From NCBI RefSeq assembly GCF_000768345.1, contig NZ_AVPS01000003.1, forward strand, positions 186,001 to 250,000: a stretch of 64,000 nucleotides of DNA, written 5' to 3'. The position numbers and the translations under genes are program-made. The DNA is from Lysobacter concretionis Ko07 = DSM 16239. Its GTDB lineage: Bacteria; Pseudomonadota; Gammaproteobacteria; Xanthomonadales; Xanthomonadaceae. How positions within the stretch are numbered: the first letter of the stretch is position 1; each line of letters opens with the position of its first letter. This document shows, in pieces, positions 50,866-60,051 of the stretch. Below the pieces are notes generated by a model. It saw only the letters and a program-made list of their open reading frames with translations, was not told where the DNA came from and did not search any database.

Positions 50866-51612
50866 CTACGGCATGTACATCCCGCCGTTGACGTGCAGGG
50901 TTTCCCCGGTGATGTAGGCCGCCGATGGACCGGCCAGGAAGGCCACCGCGCGGGCGATGTCGGCCGGCTCGCCGAAGCGGCCCAGGGCGATCTGGCCCAG
51001 CATCGCCCCCTTGGCGTCCTCGGGCAATGCGCGGGTCATGTCGGTATCGATGAATCCGGGCGCGACCACGTTGACGGTGACGCCACGGCTGCCGATTTCC
51101 TTCGCCAGCGACTTGCTGAACGCGATGATGCCCGCCTTCGCCGCCGCGTAGTTGGCCTGTCCGGCGTTGCCGGTGACGCCGATGACCGAGGCGATATTGA
51201 CGATGCGGCCGCGACGGGCCTTCATCATCGAGCGCATGACCGCCTTGGACGTGCGGTAGACGCTGCTCAGGTTGGTGTCGATCACCGCCTGCCAGTCCTC
51301 GTCCTTCATGCGTAGCAGCAGGTTGTCGCGGGTGATGCCGGCGTTGTTGACCAGGATCGAGATCGTGCCGATGTCCTTGCCGATGCCGTCGATCAGCGCG
51401 GCGGTGGCTTCGGCATCGGCCACATCGACCACGCGGCCATGGCCACCGTGGGCGGACAGGCGCGCAGCGATCGCGGCCGCACCGGCTTCGGAGGTGGCGG
51501 TGCCGATCACGGTCGCGCCCTGGGCGGCCAGTTCATCGGCAATCGCGGCGCCGATGCCGCGGCTGGCACCGGTGACGAGGGCGATCTCGCCATGAAGGGG
51601 TTGGTTGCTCAT
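50866..51612 (-). CDS. fabG: 3-oxoacyl-ACP reductase
   Basis: NADPH-dependent short-chain dehydrogenase for the first reduction of fatty-acid elongation. Cofactor loop TGASRGIGAAIA, NNAG, catalytic Ser in NIASVIG and Tyr-xxx-Lys in NYAAAKAG. Length 248. The ATG at 51612 follows fabD by 49 bases. Confidence 0.97.
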   Translation of the reverse strand: MSNQPLHGEIALVTGASRGIGAAIADELAAQGATVIGTATSEAGAAAIAARLSAHGGHGRVVDVADAEATAALIDGIGKDIGTISILVNNAGITRDNLLLRMKDEDWQAVIDTNLSSVYRTSKAVMRSMMKARRGRIVNIASVIGVTGNAGQANYAAAKAGIIAFSKSLAKEIGSRGVTVNVVAPGFIDTDMTRALPEDAKGAMLGQIALGRFGEPADIARAVAFLAGPSAAYITGETLHVNGGMYMP

Positions 51613-51661
51613 GTCTCTCCTGCTCTTGCACGAACCGCGTTCGCGGATCCTGCTCGTTGGG

Positions 51662-52633
51662 TTATTTCCAGTCGGCCAGTGCGGCGTCAAGCTCGGCGGG
51701 CGTGCCGATCGTACGTGCATCGAGCGATTTGTCGATGCGCTTGACCAGCCCCGTCAGCACCTTGCCCGGACCGCATTCGGCAACGCGGGTCGCACCGTGT
51801 TCGGCCAGCGTCCGCACGCAGGTGGTCCATTGCACCGGCAGATACAGCTGGCGGACCAGGGCGTCGCGGATCGCCTCGGCGGTCTCGTGAACCCGGCCAT
51901 CGACGTTCTGCACCACCGGCAGGGACGGCGCATGCCACTGGATATCGCTCATCGCCACGGCCAGTCGGTCCGCCGCATCACGCATCAGCGGCGTGTGCGA
52001 GGGCACGCTGACGGCCAGCTTGACCGCCTTGCGCACACCGCGCTCGGCGAGCAGGGTCAGGGCCTTGTCGACCGCTGCCACATGACCGCCGATCACGATC
52101 TGGCCGGGCGAGTTGTAGTTGGCCGGCACCACCACGTCCCGGCCCGAGGCCGATCCGCAGGCCTGCTCGACCAGCACGTCGTCGGCCCCCAGGATCGCCG
52201 CCATGGCGCCGGTACCGGCCGGTGCGGCGTCCTGCATCAACTGGCCGCGCAGGCGCACGAGCTTCGCCGCCTCGGCCAGGCCGAGCACGCCGGCGGCGAC
52301 CAGCGCGCTGTATTCGCCAAGGCTGTGTCCTGCCAATTGCGCCGGCTGCACGCCGCCGCGCGCCTGCCACAGGCGCCACACCGCCACACCGGCGGCCAGC
52401 AGCGCCGGCTGGGTGAACTCGGTCTGGTTGAGCCGGGCTTCCGGCCCTTGCTGGCTCAGCGCCCACAAGTCCGCGCCGGCGCCGTCGCTGGCCTCCGCGA
52501 AGGCGTCCGCGATGATCGGGGACTGCCGGGCGAGCTCGCCCAGCATGCCCAGCGACTGCGAGCCCTGGCCCGGAAACACGAAAGCCAGCTGGTGACCCCC
52601 GATGGGATGTTCGACGCTCTGAGAATCGCTCAC
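51662..52633 (-). CDS. fabD: Malonyl-CoA:ACP transacylase
   Basis: Loads malonyl groups onto ACP. The nucleophile Ser lies in GHSLGEYSAL and the partner His in VPSHTPLM; FVFPGQGSQ is the family opening. I chose the GTG at 52633 because AAGGGA sits in front of it and the extra residues of the ATG at 52666 have no family match. Length 323. A terminator in the 167-base gap from fabH suggests a separate promoter. Confidence 0.93.
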   Translation of the reverse strand: MSDSQSVEHPIGGHQLAFVFPGQGSQSLGMLGELARQSPIIADAFAEASDGAGADLWALSQQGPEARLNQTEFTQPALLAAGVAVWRLWQARGGVQPAQLAGHSLGEYSALVAAGVLGLAEAAKLVRLRGQLMQDAAPAGTGAMAAILGADDVLVEQACGSASGRDVVVPANYNSPGQIVIGGHVAAVDKALTLLAERGVRKAVKLAVSVPSHTPLMRDAADRLAVAMSDIQWHAPSLPVVQNVDGRVHETAEAIRDALVRQLYLPVQWTTCVRTLAEHGATRVAECGPGKVLTGLVKRIDKSLDARTIGTPAELDAALADWK

Positions 52634-52746
52634 ACGGCGTCCCTTGCAAATGAAACGCGCCATCATACGAGCGATTGCGCCGACCCGTCTGTACCTGGGC
52701 GTACTGTTACCGGGCGGTGTGGGAAGACCACTTCCGCCGGCTGGAA

Positions 52747-52776
52747 CGAAAACGCCCCCGACAAGGTCGAGGGCGT
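52747..52776 (-). terminator. Rho-independent terminator after fabH
   Basis: On the minus strand ACGCCCTCGAC pairs with GTCGGGGGCGT (one G-T pair) around CTT and runs into TTTTC. It begins 24 bases after the fabH stop. Confidence 0.82.
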
Positions 52777-52800
52777 CCGGGATGGCGCAAGGAGCAGGAC

Positions 52801-53781
52801 TCAGTAGCGCAGCAGCGCCGAGCCCCAGGTGAAGCCGCCGCCAAAGGCCTCCAGCAGCACCAGTTGCCCGCGTTGCACCCGGCCCGAGCGCACCGCCTCG
52901 TCCAGCGCGAGCGGCACGGAGCCCGACGAGGTGTTGCCGTGCTTGTCGACGGTGACGATCACGCGCTCCATCGGCATCTCCAGCCGGCGTGCGGTCAGCT
53001 CGATGATGCGCAGGTTGGCCTGGTGCGGAATCAGCCAGTCGATCTCGCTGCGGTCCAGCCCATTGGCTTCCAGGGTTTCCTCGACGACCGCGTCCAGCGC
53101 CTTGACCGCGTGCTTGAACACGTCGTTGCCGGTCATCATCACCTTAACGCCGGCGTTGTGCTCCTCGGGCTTGAACCCGACCGAGACGCCCACCGGGTTG
53201 TACAGCAGCTCCTTCTTGCCGCCATCGGCGTGCAGATGGGTGCTGAGGATACCGGCCTCGCTGTCGGCCTTGAGCACCACCGCGCCGGCCCCGTCGCCAA
53301 ACAGCACGCAGGTCGAGCGGTCGGTCCAGTCCAGCATCCGGGTGAGGGTTTCCGCACCGATCACCAGCGCCGTCTTCACCGTGCCGGACTGGATGAACTT
53401 GTCCGCCACCGACAACGCGTAGACGAAGCCCGAACACGCGGCATTGACATCGAACGCCGGGCAGCCGTTGGCCCCCAGGCGGTGCTGCACGAGGCAGGCA
53501 GTCGACGGAAAAATGATGTCGGGCGTGGTCGTGCCCAGCACGATCAGATCCAGCTCGGAGGCTTCGACACCGGCGGCCTCGAGCGCACGCACGGCGGCGT
53601 GATAGGCCAGGTCGCCCGTGGTCTCACCTTCCGCAGCGACATGGCGCTGGCGGATGCCGGTGCGCGTGGCGATCCACTCGTCACTGGTCTCGACGATCTT
53701 CGAAAGATCGTCGTTGGTCAGCACTTTTTCCGGCAAGTAGCTGCCGGTGCCCGCAATGCGGGAATAGATTCGATCAGTCAT
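52801..53781 (-). CDS. fabH: 3-oxoacyl-ACP synthase III
   Basis: Starts fatty-acid synthesis by condensing acetyl-CoA with malonyl-ACP. Catalytic Cys in [11 protein letters not shown], His in IPHQANLR and Asn in KHGNTSSGS. Length 326. In E. coli plsX stands between rpmF and fabH; here the 271-base gap has no such gene. Confidence 0.96.
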   Translation of the reverse strand: MTDRIYSRIAGTGSYLPEKVLTNDDLSKIVETSDEWIATRTGIRQRHVAAEGETTGDLAYHAAVRALEAAGVEASELDLIVLGTTTPDIIFPSTACLVQHRLGANGCPAFDVNAACSGFVYALSVADKFIQSGTVKTALVIGAETLTRMLDWTDRSTCVLFGDGAGAVVLKADSEAGILSTHLHADGGKKELLYNPVGVSVGFKPEEHNAGVKVMMTGNDVFKHAVKALDAVVEETLEANGLDRSEIDWLIPHQANLRIIELTARRLEMPMERVIVTVDKHGNTSSGSVPLALDEAVRSGRVQRGQLVLLEAFGGGFTWGSALLRY

Positions 53782-54052
53782 CACCACTCCGCAGCCAAAC
53801 GCCGGTACACGGACCACTGTTACGCGAGCCGCCGCACACCGGCAAGGGAAACCCATCGCCACCGGGCACCGGACGACGGCCGGCAGCAGTTGTCAGCAGT
53901 GTCTCGGATTCGGCCCGGAACGTTGCTACCACACGCCTGCATTCCGGCACGGACCGGCTCAACGCGCCAATCCCAACCATGGCCGGTTCAAACGACCGCC
54001 GGAGACGGCGGCCGCGCACGCCTGTTTGTGCGGCGCGGCGAGGTAACGAAGC

Positions 54053-54247
54053 TTACTCTTCGTCGGCAACGTTGGAGCGGGTGTCGATCACCTTCTTGCC
54101 GCGGTAGTAGCCGTCAGCGGTGACGTGGTGGCGGACGTGGGTCTCGCCGGTGGTCGGGTCGGTGGACAGCAGCTTGCTGGACAACGAGTCGTGGGAGCGG
54201 CGCATGCCACGCTTGGACGGGGAAACGCGGGACTTCTGGACAGCCAT
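54053..54247 (-). CDS. rpmF: 50S ribosomal protein L32
   Basis: A 64-residue ribosomal protein with the usual [20 protein letters not shown] opening and [14 protein letters not shown] end. It has no CxxC zinc pairs, so it is the zinc-independent form. A longer in-frame start at 54319 lies in the yceD-rpmF gap region and is rejected on length and homology. Follows yceD, the universal pairing. Confidence 0.97.
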   Translation of the reverse strand: MAVQKSRVSPSKRGMRRSHDSLSSKLLSTDPTTGETHVRHHVTADGYYRGKKVIDTRSNVADEE

Positions 54248-54335
54248 GGTCTTACTCCAGGGAAAACCGTAAAAAAATATCGGTCGTGGTGAATCCGGCT
54301 GGATGCCGGACCGGTTCAAGGGACAACCCGTGATT

Positions 54336-54872
54336 CTAATTCGAGTTGTCCGGTTTGTTCTTCAATGCAGACAACGCCGCGAACGGGTTGATGCGCTCCA
54401 GGTCGGCTTCCGGGACCGGCCAATCGGCTTCCATCGCCTCGGTACCGGGCTTCACCGGCACCACCGGGATGGCGAGGATCAGCTCGTCCTCGACCAGGTC
54501 GGTCGGCGACAATATGCCGTCCGCAGGCATCAGCAAGGGCTCGTAGCCCTCCGGCAGCGCCGCCTCGTCGGCCTCGTCGCGGATCAGGCCGAGTCGCTGC
54601 TCGATCGTCACCGGAAACAGGAACCGCTCCAGACTGCGCTGGCACAGCAGCGGCAAGGCCGTCTGGGCGCGCAAGTCGGCGTACGGAATCTGCAGTTCAT
54701 CGGTGCCGAAATCGAGCGAGTACTCCACCTCACCGTCTGCATCGACCAGGCTGCCGCGCAAGCGCAGCAACGAAGTCAACGGCACACGGCCCTCGATGCC
54801 ACGCCGCGTTGCCACCATGCGCCAGGCATCCAGGACTTCGGGCACCGGCATTTTGGGCACGTCAGCGGACAT
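54336..54872 (-). CDS. yceD: YceD family protein (DUF177)
   Basis: A 178-residue protein of the YceD/DUF177 family, fixed next to rpmF across bacteria. Members are linked to 23S rRNA and large-subunit assembly (plant relatives), but the bacterial role is not settled. Conserved parts include the [12 protein letters not shown] block, with only one of the usual two cysteines, and the acidic [12 protein letters not shown] segment. The ATG at 54872 is the first good start. Confidence 0.9.
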   Translation of the reverse strand: MSADVPKMPVPEVLDAWRMVATRRGIEGRVPLTSLLRLRGSLVDADGEVEYSLDFGTDELQIPYADLRAQTALPLLCQRSLERFLFPVTIEQRLGLIRDEADEAALPEGYEPLLMPADGILSPTDLVEDELILAIPVVPVKPGTEAMEADWPVPEADLERINPFAALSALKNKPDNSN

Positions 54873-55052
54873 AAGCCGGAGAATGGTAAGGATCGCCCCC
54901 CGGCATGTCAAACCACCCAGCATGCCGGCCGGGCCGTCCCGTGGACGATCCGCGACGGCACATCGCCCATTCCCGGCGACGGGGCCGCGGGAGGGTTTGC
55001 CCGGCCCTTTCGGCCACGGCAGACTGGGTGCTCATTCCAGCCTGTCCGCACC

Positions 55053-55418
55053 GTGAACCCATCCCTGCTTCTGATCGTCGTGCTCGCCGCGACCGTGTTG
55101 CTCGCCCTGGTGTTTGCGCGCCGCCTCACCGGCCGGCGCCAGCGTGCGATGCACCAGTTGCTGGATGCCGCCGACGCCCTGGAAACCCGCCTGCGCACGG
55201 CGCGCTCGGAGATCGAGGCGGTCGCAGGCGACCTCGCCGAAGACCCGGTCCACGACGCCATGCGCGAGATGCTGCGGCAACGTCTGTGGCTGCGTGAACA
55301 GGGCCAGCACGCGTCGGTGGAGGAATTGCAGCAGGTGCGCCGCTCGATCGTCGATGCCAGCGACCGCATCGAGCAGCAATTGCGGCAGATCCAGCGCGCC
55401 CGTGCACCGGTGAACTGA
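55053..55418 (+). CDS. Small membrane-anchored coiled-coil protein, unknown function
   Basis: A 121-residue product with an N-terminal helix (about 3-22, PSLLLIVVLAATVLLALVFA) followed by Arg-rich residues and a long charged helix (about 30-118) with coiled-coil heptads. I do not recognise a family. A GTG start at 55053 fits; the open frame extends far upstream over yceD, which is antisense. The stop is 3 bases before maf, so the two are probably co-transcribed, but that does not reveal the function. Confidence 0.65.
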   Translation: MNPSLLLIVVLAATVLLALVFARRLTGRRQRAMHQLLDAADALETRLRTARSEIEAVAGDLAEDPVHDAMREMLRQRLWLREQGQHASVEELQQVRRSIVDASDRIEQQLRQIQRARAPVN

Positions 55419-55421
55419 GCC

Positions 55422-55997
55422 ATGCCGCGGCTGATCCTGGCCTCCACGTCGCGCTATCGCGCCGAATTGCTCGGCCGGCTGCGGCTGACTTTCGACATTG
55501 CCGGCCCCGAAGTCGATGAAACGCCACTGCCGGGTGAATTTCCCGCCACCCTCAGTCGCCGTCTGGCGGCAGCCAAGGCCGACGCCATTGCCTGCCGGGA
55601 GCACGATGCCTGGGTGATCGGCTCCGACCAGGTCGCCGACATCGAGGGCCGGGTGCTCGGAAAGCCCGGCGATCGCGGGCGGGCGATCGACCAGCTGGCG
55701 GCGATGTCCGGCCGTACGGTGCATTTCCACACCAGCCTCTGCCTGCAGCATGGGGACGGTCGCCGCCTGCGGGCGCTGGACACCACCACGGTCCGCTTCC
55801 GCACGCTGGGGAACGACGAGATCGCGCGTTACATCGATGCCGAGCAGCCGTTCGACTGCGCCGGAAGCTTCAAGTGCGAAGGCCTGGGCATCAGCCTGTT
55901 CAAGACCATCCAGTCCCGCGACCCGACCGCGCTGGTGGGCCTGCCGCTGATCGCCACCGCACGCCTGCTGCGCGAAGCGGGCTTCCCGGTGCCCTGA
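55422..55997 (+). CDS. maf: Maf-family nucleotide pyrophosphatase (YceF type)
   Basis: House-cleaning NTP pyrophosphatase, probably for 7-methyl-GTP as in E. coli YceF. Motifs: LILASTSRYRAELL, PEVDETPLPGE, IGSDQVA, GKPGD and CAGSFKCEGLGISLF. The SDQV and GSFKCEG forms point to the YceF rather than the YhdE subgroup. Length 191. It is divergent in context from yceD, next to which yceF also lies in E. coli. Confidence 0.93.
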   Translation: MPRLILASTSRYRAELLGRLRLTFDIAGPEVDETPLPGEFPATLSRRLAAAKADAIACREHDAWVIGSDQVADIEGRVLGKPGDRGRAIDQLAAMSGRTVHFHTSLCLQHGDGRRLRALDTTTVRFRTLGNDEIARYIDAEQPFDCAGSFKCEGLGISLFKTIQSRDPTALVGLPLIATARLLREAGFPVP

Positions 55998-56033
55998 GCC
56001 GCCACAGCGACACCGACATCGCAGACCCGGCCG

Positions 56034-57974
56034 TCACCGGATATTGATTGGCTGCTCCGACCAGGTTTCCACGCTGCCGTCCGCCCCATGCAGGCGCAGA
56101 CCCAGCCAGTGGCGGCCTGGCGCGATATCGCCCAGATCCACCCGCCCGCCGAACCCCACCCGCGGCTGGTTCGGGTCATTGCTGATCTTCCAGTAGGTCG
56201 CAACGCCCGGACTGTCGAGGCCGTATTTCACATCCGCCACGGGCTGGCCATCCAGCAGCACTTCGACCCGCTCCAGTCCGACACCGTCCTTGAACGCCCA
56301 GCCGGCGATATCGAAACTGCGGCCCACCGTCGCACCGCTGGCCGGACTGTCGATCCAGGCCATCGCCGGGGCCGTGCAGGCACCGGCCGTCGGCATCGAC
56401 GGATCGAGCCGGAACAGCACGAAGCGCTGGCGGCCGTGATCGACATTGAGCACCTGCGGTGCCGGCAGCGGCCCGACCATGCGGCACAGGTCGTGGTAAC
56501 GCTGCAGCAGATCCTTGTAGGAGACGTCGCTGGAGGCAGTCACCAGCAATACCGGCGCGTCGTTCCATGACGGACCGAACTGCCTGCCCCAATCCGCGCG
56601 GCCGGGTGCCTGCAGGTTCCACAACCGCAACTGCGGCGCGCGGCCGTGCTTGTGGTTGAGGGGATGGTCGAGCACCGGAATCCCCGCATCACCCAGGGCG
56701 AAACCCAGCTCGGCTCCGACCTTGAAGCTGCCGGCCACCAGCTTCGTCCCCGCCGGCATCTGCGCGCGGTTGAAGCGGACGGCCTCGGCCAGTTCATCCC
56801 AGCCGGCGAAGTTGGACGGATACCACTTTTCCGCCGCGGTACGGGCGCGCACATCCGGGATCGACACCACGGTGTAATAGCCCAGCGTCAGCACCAGCCC
56901 GAGCCCCGCGGTGGCCCAGGTGGCCACACGCAGCCAGCGCGGCCAGATTGCGAACGCAGCCGGCAGCAAGGGCAACAACGCCAGATAGCCCGGCAGCGGC
57001 CAGTGGAAACTGACCCGCTCGGTGTCGGCGAAAAAGCCCAGCGCAAAGAACCCCATGACCAGCAGCCCGCCCAGCAGCGCGAAGTAACGCGACACCGGCA
57101 ACGCACTGCGATGGCCGCGCCAGCACGCAAACGCCAGGGCGGCGAACAGCAGCGGCGTCACCATCAACGCCTGGACGGCGATGAACAGGATGCCGTCGGC
57201 ATGGAACGCCCACGGGTGCCGATCGACCAATTGGAAGCGCAAACCGGCATCGGCGTTGTCCAGGTTCCATGCCACCAGTGGCGCCCAGGCCGCCGCGCCG
57301 ATCGCAATCGCCATCCACACGCGCGCATCACGCAGCAGCTTGCGTCCATCGGCCAGCAGCAACAGGGCGAGCAGGCCGACGCCGATCACCGCGATGAAGC
57401 GGTAATGACTGAGCGCGCCGATCGACAAGCCCAGCGCCAGCTCCAGCGCGGCACCGGCATCGACCCGGCGCAGCAACCGCGCGCCGCCGTCCAAGCACAG
57501 CAAGGTCGCCAGCGCCATCGCCGCATCCGGCAGCGCAAGCAGCCCCAGGGTGCCCGACAGCGGCAGCAGCAACGCGAAACAGCCCGCCTGCCAGCCGTGG
57601 ACATCGCCGTATTCGCGCGCGGTGATGCGCATCACCAGCCACGGCACCAGCGCCGCGATGACCAGGAACGGCAACCGCAGGCCCAGCTCCGTGTTTCCGC
57701 CCAGGCTGACGCCCAACCGGCCCAGCCAGGCGGTCAGTCCGGGCAGGTCGGAATACGCCGGGGCGAGGTGCTGGCCTTCAAGCCAGTAGAAGGTTTCATC
57801 GACAAACAGCGGCAGGCGCGCGGCGACCAGCAGCTTCAGCACCAGCAGCGCGACGAACAACCCCCAGAACCAGCGCCGGGCCGACTCGGCGCCGGCCTGC
57901 GGTTGCCGGTAGGCAGCGGTGGCGTCCGGATCGGACCGCAAACCGGACTGTGGGGGAGCCGGGATTTCGCGCAT
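56034..57974 (-). CDS. ArnT-like GT39 glycosyltransferase with C-terminal beta domain
   Basis: Polytopic membrane enzyme of 646 residues that would use a polyprenyl-phosphate sugar. The first periplasmic loop has the DE pair FVDETFYWLEGQ, followed by ten or more helices (to about residue 385), as in ArnT/PMT-type transferases. A periplasmic region comes next, and the last 100 residues form an Ig-like beta domain (SFDIAGWAFKDGVGLERVEVLLDGQPVADVKYG). The acceptor could be lipid A or a cell-surface glycan. No arn genes are nearby, so this is probably not L-Ara4N transfer. Confidence 0.85.
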   Translation of the reverse strand: MREIPAPPQSGLRSDPDATAAYRQPQAGAESARRWFWGLFVALLVLKLLVAARLPLFVDETFYWLEGQHLAPAYSDLPGLTAWLGRLGVSLGGNTELGLRLPFLVIAALVPWLVMRITAREYGDVHGWQAGCFALLLPLSGTLGLLALPDAAMALATLLCLDGGARLLRRVDAGAALELALGLSIGALSHYRFIAVIGVGLLALLLLADGRKLLRDARVWMAIAIGAAAWAPLVAWNLDNADAGLRFQLVDRHPWAFHADGILFIAVQALMVTPLLFAALAFACWRGHRSALPVSRYFALLGGLLVMGFFALGFFADTERVSFHWPLPGYLALLPLLPAAFAIWPRWLRVATWATAGLGLVLTLGYYTVVSIPDVRARTAAEKWYPSNFAGWDELAEAVRFNRAQMPAGTKLVAGSFKVGAELGFALGDAGIPVLDHPLNHKHGRAPQLRLWNLQAPGRADWGRQFGPSWNDAPVLLVTASSDVSYKDLLQRYHDLCRMVGPLPAPQVLNVDHGRQRFVLFRLDPSMPTAGACTAPAMAWIDSPASGATVGRSFDIAGWAFKDGVGLERVEVLLDGQPVADVKYGLDSPGVATYWKISNDPNQPRVGFGGRVDLGDIAPGRHWLGLRLHGADGSVETWSEQPINIR

Positions 57975-58098
57975 CGGCAGATGACCTCGTTACACTCGGA
58001 TGATTGTGGCCGGCCGCGAAGCTGCGCCTCTCCGGGACGATCCCGTGGAGTGGCAGAAAATTCGCATGGGCGGCGCTGAACGACTTCTGGAGAACACC

Positions 58099-59079
<981 letters not shown>

Positions 59080-59085
59080 CCCGCG

Positions 59086-60051
59086 ATGCCTGGACGGTGG
59101 TTCCGGCAGCTGCATCGTTGGGCGCTGGTGTGGACGCGCCCGCGGGAGCCCGAAGCCCTGCCCGCACGCTTCGACCGTCGTCGCGTGTACGTGCTGCCGA
59201 CCCGGTTCGGCCTGTTCTACCTGGTGCTGCTGCTGACCATGCTGTTGGGCGCGCTGAACTACAACAACAATCCCGCATTGCTGCTCGGCCTGCTGCTTGG
59301 CAGCACCGGGCTCGCCAGTCTGATTGCGGGCCAGCTTCAACTGACGGGTCTGGCCATCAGCGCCATCGAAGCCGAGCCCGTGCCGGCCGGCAGCGACCTG
59401 TTGCTGCTCGTGTACGCCCAGGCCGACGACGGACGGCGGCGGCGCGGCCTGCAGGTCAGCCTCGACACCGACAGCTCCCGCCCTTCCCTGCTGGGTCTGG
59501 AGCAGGGCCGCGGCGAGGCGCAACTGCTGGTTCCCACGACCCGGCGCGGCTGGCTCGACCTGGCCCGCCTGCAGGTTTCCACCACGCACCCGCTCGGGCT
59601 GGCACGCGCATGGGCCTACGTCTGGCCGCAATCGCCGCTGCTGGTGTATCCACGCCCCGAGACCGACGGCCCGCCGCTGCCGACCGGTGCCGGCGACCGG
59701 GCGCAGAGCCGCCTGCATCCCACCGGCGATGACGTCCATCACCTGCGCAACTACCGCCGTGGCGACTCCCGCCGGGCGATCGCCTGGAAGGCGTCGGCAC
59801 GCCGCGACACCTTGCTGGTGCGCGAATACGAACAGCCACTGGGCGCCGACGTTGTGCTCGACTGGCACGGCCTGACGCGCATGCCGGGTGAGGAGCGGAT
59901 CGGCCGGCTGGCGCGCTGGGTCGACGAGGCCGAACGCGACGGCCGACGGTACCGGCTGGTGTTGCCCGGCCAACCCGCGCTCGGTCCGGCACAGGGCCCG
60001 ATCCACCGCCACGACTGCCTGCGCGCGCTGGCGCTGTTGCCCCATGAGTAA
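59086..60051 (+). CDS. DUF58 domain membrane protein
   Basis: A 321-residue protein with two adjacent N-terminal helices (about 43-80) and a C-terminal DUF58 domain whose signature is DDVHHLRNYRRGDSRRAIAWKASARRDTLLVREYEQ. DUF58 proteins accompany MoxR ATPases and are thought to be their substrates or adaptors. It starts 6 bases after moxR and overlaps the transglutaminase gene by 8 bases, so all three are coupled. Confidence 0.93.
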   Translation: MPGRWFRQLHRWALVWTRPREPEALPARFDRRRVYVLPTRFGLFYLVLLLTMLLGALNYNNNPALLLGLLLGSTGLASLIAGQLQLTGLAISAIEAEPVPAGSDLLLLVYAQADDGRRRRGLQVSLDTDSSRPSLLGLEQGRGEAQLLVPTTRRGWLDLARLQVSTTHPLGLARAWAYVWPQSPLLVYPRPETDGPPLPTGAGDRAQSRLHPTGDDVHHLRNYRRGDSRRAIAWKASARRDTLLVREYEQPLGADVVLDWHGLTRMPGEERIGRLARWVDEAERDGRRYRLVLPGQPALGPAQGPIHRHDCLRALALLPHE

